Source: Straminergon stramineum
Lineage: Eukaryota > Streptophyta > Bryopsida > Hypnales > Calliergonaceae
Assembly: GCA_963920665.1 (NCBI GenBank)
Contig: OY987264.1
Coordinates: 23,416,906 to 23,480,905 of the forward strand
Length of the DNA stretch: 64,000 bases
Reading direction: 5' to 3'
The position numbers and the translations under genes are program-made. Numbering within the stretch: position 1 is the stretch's first letter; each line of letters starts with the position of its first letter. Positions 60,004 to 64,000 of this stretch are shown piece after piece. The notes beneath the pieces were generated by a model. That model searched no databases, was not told the origin of the DNA, and saw only the letters and a list, made by a program, of their open reading frames with translations.

Positions 60004-60951
60004 CCCCTAAAATTCCTTATGTCAGAAATTAGAAAATATTCCAAAAATTGCCAAGAAATAGCACCTTTAGAAAATAATTATGTAAAACAAATTGATTTAT
60101 CCATTTTTTTGAGTTTGTAACTATATGATCTTATTCTTTACTAATACATGGGTCTTGCTTAAAAAATTGAGGTCTAAAAGTAATATTTTTTTGAGATGTG
60201 ACCAAACAAAGAACAACACAAAGTTTTTTTCAAGGTTGCCCGAGCTTTTGACAATGTGGCTTTGTAAAGCTTTTGAGCCCTATAACTCAAATTCTACTTT
60301 GCAAGAAGATCTAAAGAATTTAGATTTGAGTAGAGCCTTGAGTTAGAAATAAGTTTGCAAATTTTTAAAGAAAAATAATGCTTTGTTCCACTTGTCTAAA
60401 TTAGAGTTAAAAAAATACTTTTGAAGCAATTATTGGAAGCATGTATAAGATAATAGAAAAAACTAAAATGCTAATAAATTATACATGGAATTGAAATAGG
60501 TCAATTCCAATGTTGAAAATGTTGTAGAGAATCGTCTAAAAACTTTGTAGTTTTTTGTTTCCTAGAAATTTTGAAAATTGAGCTAAGAATCAAACCTCAA
60601 TTATTTTTGAGTGTCATTTTAGGACTACTTGCAAAACCTAATTCCCCTTATCTTTTATCTCATTTTTTAGAATGGAATGAATGATTACTTTTAGAATATG
60701 GATCTATTCTACAAAAAAAATTCAATTTTAAGAATATTTTTTAAATTATCTGAAAGTTCAAGTAAATTTAAAAAGAAGATATAAGTCTTTAACTACAAAA
60801 TTGTGTTTTCTTTGCAAATTGATTCACTAGAAAGTTAAAAGAATTCTCCACTGTATATAAGAAGTTTCAAAAACTACCATCAAACATTACATTCATAGGA
60901 CCTTGGTTTAAAATACTAAAATCCATTTTGGTCATTGGAAGGCTTTAGGGG
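60004..60951 (+). mobile_element. TTAA-type element, ~948 bp
   Basis: TTAA (60000-60003) is followed by CCCCTAAAATTCCTTATG. The right end reads TTGGAAGGCTTTAGGGG followed by ATAA, a one-base decay of TTAA. Length matches the 946-bp class, and its first half is shared with 50161-50900. No coding sequence remains. Confidence 0.65.
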
Positions 60952-60955
60952 ATAA

Positions 60956-61100
60956 CTCTATAAAGACGTTGAGACACAATAGTGTCCAATGGATGATTTT
61001 CTAAATCACTATAGACATGAAGAATGCATCTATTGGTCTAAAAAATAGATCACTCTTTGTGAAATACCTTGGTGATAAGTCTTGTCTTTTCAAGGTTAAA
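60956..61100 (+). repeat. R3 terminal fragment
   Basis: Text such as CCAATGGATGATTTTCTAAA, ATCTATTGGTCTAAAA and ACCTTGGTGATAAG follows the same order as 14300-14405 and 47650-47745. It directly follows the preceding TTAA-type element, suggesting that element inserted into or beside an R3 copy. Confidence 0.5.
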
Positions 61101-61349
61101 GAACCCACTTTTAGAATTTTGAAAATTATTTGGGTAAGTTCTATTAACTTCATAATTTGAAATTTTTGCTTGAAGCCATTTTGATTAGTATTGAAAAAGT
61201 TACAAGTTCTTTTCAAATTATAATATCAATTCGAGTTTCTAAGAATATATTTTAAAATAACTTATTAATTTTATTTAATAGTGAAAATTGATACCTACAT
61301 AGAAATCGGCTTGAGATTTTTCTATTCCAACAAATGAAACGGCATGTAC

Positions 61350-61860
61350 AAGTAGCCTTATATGGTAGGCAAATGAACTTAGGAAAAACACATAAAAAAA
61401 ATTTTAATATTCAAATAGAAAAAAAAATTATTTATTTATTACTAGGACACCTTCACCATTGGAATGGATGATTTTCTATTAATTGTCAAAGTTATCGGTG
61501 ATTAAGGTTTTTCTTTCATCAAATACTACCTTCTACTTTATATGAATATGGAAGTTTTTTGGTTATATATTTTTTTCATCTATTCTCAACCCAATTTTTA
61601 ACATATTGACTAAAATGTAAAACTAATGGGTTACAAGTGTTTTTTGCAAAAATGTTGAAGGACCAAATTTCACCATTAGATAATTAAACAATTAGACAAT
61701 TTATTGTAAAAGGCTAGGAAAATCTACTTTTTGAAGTTTAGGCATAGTAAACTTGCATTAGGTGGGGATTTTCATTCTAAGAGGTTAGAAGGATGTACTT
61801 TAATACATTAACTAAAATATTTTGTGATTGATTTTATTTAAGAATGAACAAAGTTGAATA
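61350..61860 (+). repeat. Dispersed repeat family R2, copy 2
   Basis: Collinear with 18370-18860 as described for that entry. Diverged and non-coding. Boundaries are approximate because no terminal repeats could be recognised. Confidence 0.55.
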
Positions 61861-62097
61861 TGTTAGCCTTACTTTCTATACAAGTATTCTAAAGCAATTG
61901 TAGTTCTCGCCACAAAACTTTAAAGGTACTTATGAATGGATTTTTAAAGATACATTTTTGAATCCATTATGGGGGGAAATTGAAAATGGAGGATGCAAAA
62001 CTAGGTGTATGTAGAGAAGCAAAGTTGGCATACATCATGATTTTGCATTTGTTGGAAAATCACAAGAAAAGGGGTCATTAATCTTTAAAGCATTGAC

Positions 62098-62855
62098 GCT
62101 AGCATGTGAGCCTAGAAACCTTGAGCCTAGGTGTAAGTAGATATTCTATAACTATTGAAGGTGTTTATAACATACATACTTATAATATGAGTATCCTATA
62201 ACCATGTAAGGTGCTTGTAACACAAGTACTTATAATATAAATGTACTATAACGATGGAAGGTGTCTATAACATAGACACCTATAATATAATTAGGCATTC
62301 AATATATAAACATCCTATAACCATAGAAGGTGCTTATTACATAAGTACCTACAACATAGATACCTATAATATGAACATCCTATAACCATGGAAGGTGCTT
62401 ATAACATAAGTACCTACAACATAGACAACTAGAATATGAACATCCTATAACCATGGAAGGTGATTATAACACAAAACCTACAACATAGACAACTATAATT
62501 ATAAACTATGGAAGGTACCTATAATATAGGTACCAATTACATAGGAGCCGAGGCTTCTAAGCTCATAAGTTGAAGATTCTAGGCTCACATACTAGCTATG
62601 GTGATCTTTAAAGGACCCAATAATACAAGCAATTGAGCATATAGAAGTGAGCCTATGAGCCTTGAACGTAGTTGTAGGTACATACCTACAACCATTTGAA
62701 GGTGTTTATAACATATGTACCTATAACATGCATACACTATAACATGAAAAGAGTCTATAACATAGAGGGTAACTATAACATAGACACCTATAACCATTAA
62801 AATTGTCTATAATATAGACTCATAGACTCATAGGTTCTACACTCACATGCTAGCA
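62098..62855. mobile_element. Fold-back element with internal tandem array
   Basis: The outer ends GCTAGCATGTGAGCCTAG and ACTCACATGCTAGC are inverted. Between about 62145 and 62535 lie roughly seven units of 49-70 bp containing TATAACCATGGAAGGTG, then TATAACATA, then TACCTACAACATAGAC. A second partial set occupies 62680-62820. Inner ends at 62578-62595 and 62645-62660 suggest two elements side by side or one interrupted element. Units themselves contain inverted words (GGTGTCTATA against TATAGACACC). Non-coding. Confidence 0.75.
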
Positions 62856-62859
62856 CTTC

Positions 62860-64000
62860 CCTTAAAGGACCTTGCAAGCTTGATGGACATTTTGAAAGTC
62901 AAAATCTGAATTTTCACATAGTTCTTGGTTTTAAATGTTTTAAAGTTTAACCAAAAAATGTAGTTCTAATAGTTTACTTTTTCTTCTATTTTAATATTTT
63001 AAAAATTATGAAAATTTTAATTTTTGTGACACTCTAAAGATAAGATCTTGAAACCTCAAAATACATTGTACTTTTGAACTCCTTGTATTAAATTTATCTT
63101 GGTGTAAGTTCAAGGAGTACACCAATTAGACCATGATATTTCTTACTACCATTTCCATTTTCCTTAAAAAATTTCATACTATTTTTAACATTTTTGTAAT
63201 TGTACAAAGCACATTATATGTTCAAAATTGTAATTGATTCTTCTAAATTTTAAGTTTTTATTATTATTAAAAATTAAATTAAATTTCTTGGCCTATGCTA
63301 ATATATGTAATAAATATCAAATTTTTGAAATGAGTGTGTTGATGTAGAAATTTATTAAAGTTTGATCGAACTTGGACATGAAATGTGCTTTGTAGGTTAA
63401 GTTGTGACGGGTTATTTCTGCAATCAATGGATTTTTTCATGATTTGGTAGAGGGAAGTATCTATGTTACTTGTATGCTCATATCACTTATTGTGAGTTTG
63501 ACTTGGAGAGGTCTACTTTGTGAATTTGTGGAGTACAGATTATTAATGTACTTTGGAATGGCTAATGCATGAGTCTTGTATGTGTTTAAAGATAATTCCA
63601 TTATTAGAAAGGACATTCATAGATATAGTGCTTCTTATTTGAATATGGGCAATCACCAATTCAATGTTTTGGGGGAATTTCCAATTAATTTTGTTTCATG
63701 GATAAATAGCATTAGAGGACATTTGAGGGCTTCAAGAGCCCGTTTCAGGGTTGTTCCCTGTATTGTTCCTTGTGCTGGTAGAAATTGGAAACTATGGTAA
63801 AACTGTCCATTACCAGCCAGAACCCATGGTCAATACATAGGTAATGAGAAATTCAATAGAGAAATGATTGACAAGTAACCATTGAGTTTTGGGTTTCCCA
63901 CCATCTTGTAGCCATCACTGTAATGACATGTCTGCCTTTTTTTTAGAGCCAAATTAATCTTTAGATGAGCAGTGATGGAAGAATCTATATTGGGGATGGG
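62860..64000. other. AT-rich intergenic DNA, no gene recognised
   Basis: The part at 63340-63830 has a more coding-like texture, but its best frame (63576-63800, 74 codons) matches nothing I know and neighbouring frames are broken. The window ends here, so a feature beyond it cannot be excluded. Confidence 0.4.

Overview
The window looks like nuclear DNA of a land plant. The one clear gene encodes an AHL protein (AT-hook plus PPC/DUF296 domain), a family with this domain pair known from land plants. The gene is GC-rich and intronless where visible. It lies in very AT-rich intergenic DNA full of short non-autonomous DNA transposons. I see no LTR-retrotransposon coding sequence, rRNA, canonical tRNA, CRISPR or bacterial gene organisation. 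The repeat make-up is unlike a typical grass or eudicot, so I lean towards a non-seed plant (bryophyte, lycophyte or fern), but this is only an inference.

Layout. 1-7.2 kb is AT-rich, with a local duplication (1.5-2.2 kb) and TTAA-bounded elements. 7.2-12.9 kb is richer in GC but has no convincing gene and holds one TA-flanked MITE. 13-15 kb is a nest of TTAA-bounded elements. 15-25 kb is AT-rich and contains a 1.9 kb CACTA-type element with other repeats inside it. 25-26.7 kb is GC-richer and possibly LTR-derived. 26.9-28.1 kb is a tandem array of ~339-bp units with palindromic cores. 28.3-30.3 kb holds nested TA-flanked MITEs. 30.5-31.8 kb is a GC-rich island without a gene. 32-51.9 kb is AT-rich transposon-relic DNA with a short GC-richer island at 46.1-47.0 kb. 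51.9-59.8 kb is the GC-rich island carrying the AHL gene (CDS 54171-55028, + strand). 60-64 kb returns to AT-rich repeats, including a fold-back array at 62.1-62.9 kb.

The main theme is the transposon population. Four terminal classes can be read from the sequence: (a) elements flanked by TTAA with ends like CCCCTAAAGGACCAAG, piggyBac-like in target site, with one nested copy whose empty site can be read from a paralogue; (b) TA-flanked elements beginning CACTGAATAG or CACTCTTCAT, Tc1/mariner-like; (c) CACTA elements beginning CACTAGTAG with 3-bp target duplications; (d) TAA-flanked elements beginning GRGCATCTC, PIF/Harbinger-like. None has a recognisable transposase here, so all must depend on enzymes encoded elsewhere. 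The AHL gene is the only feature I would call protein-coding with confidence.
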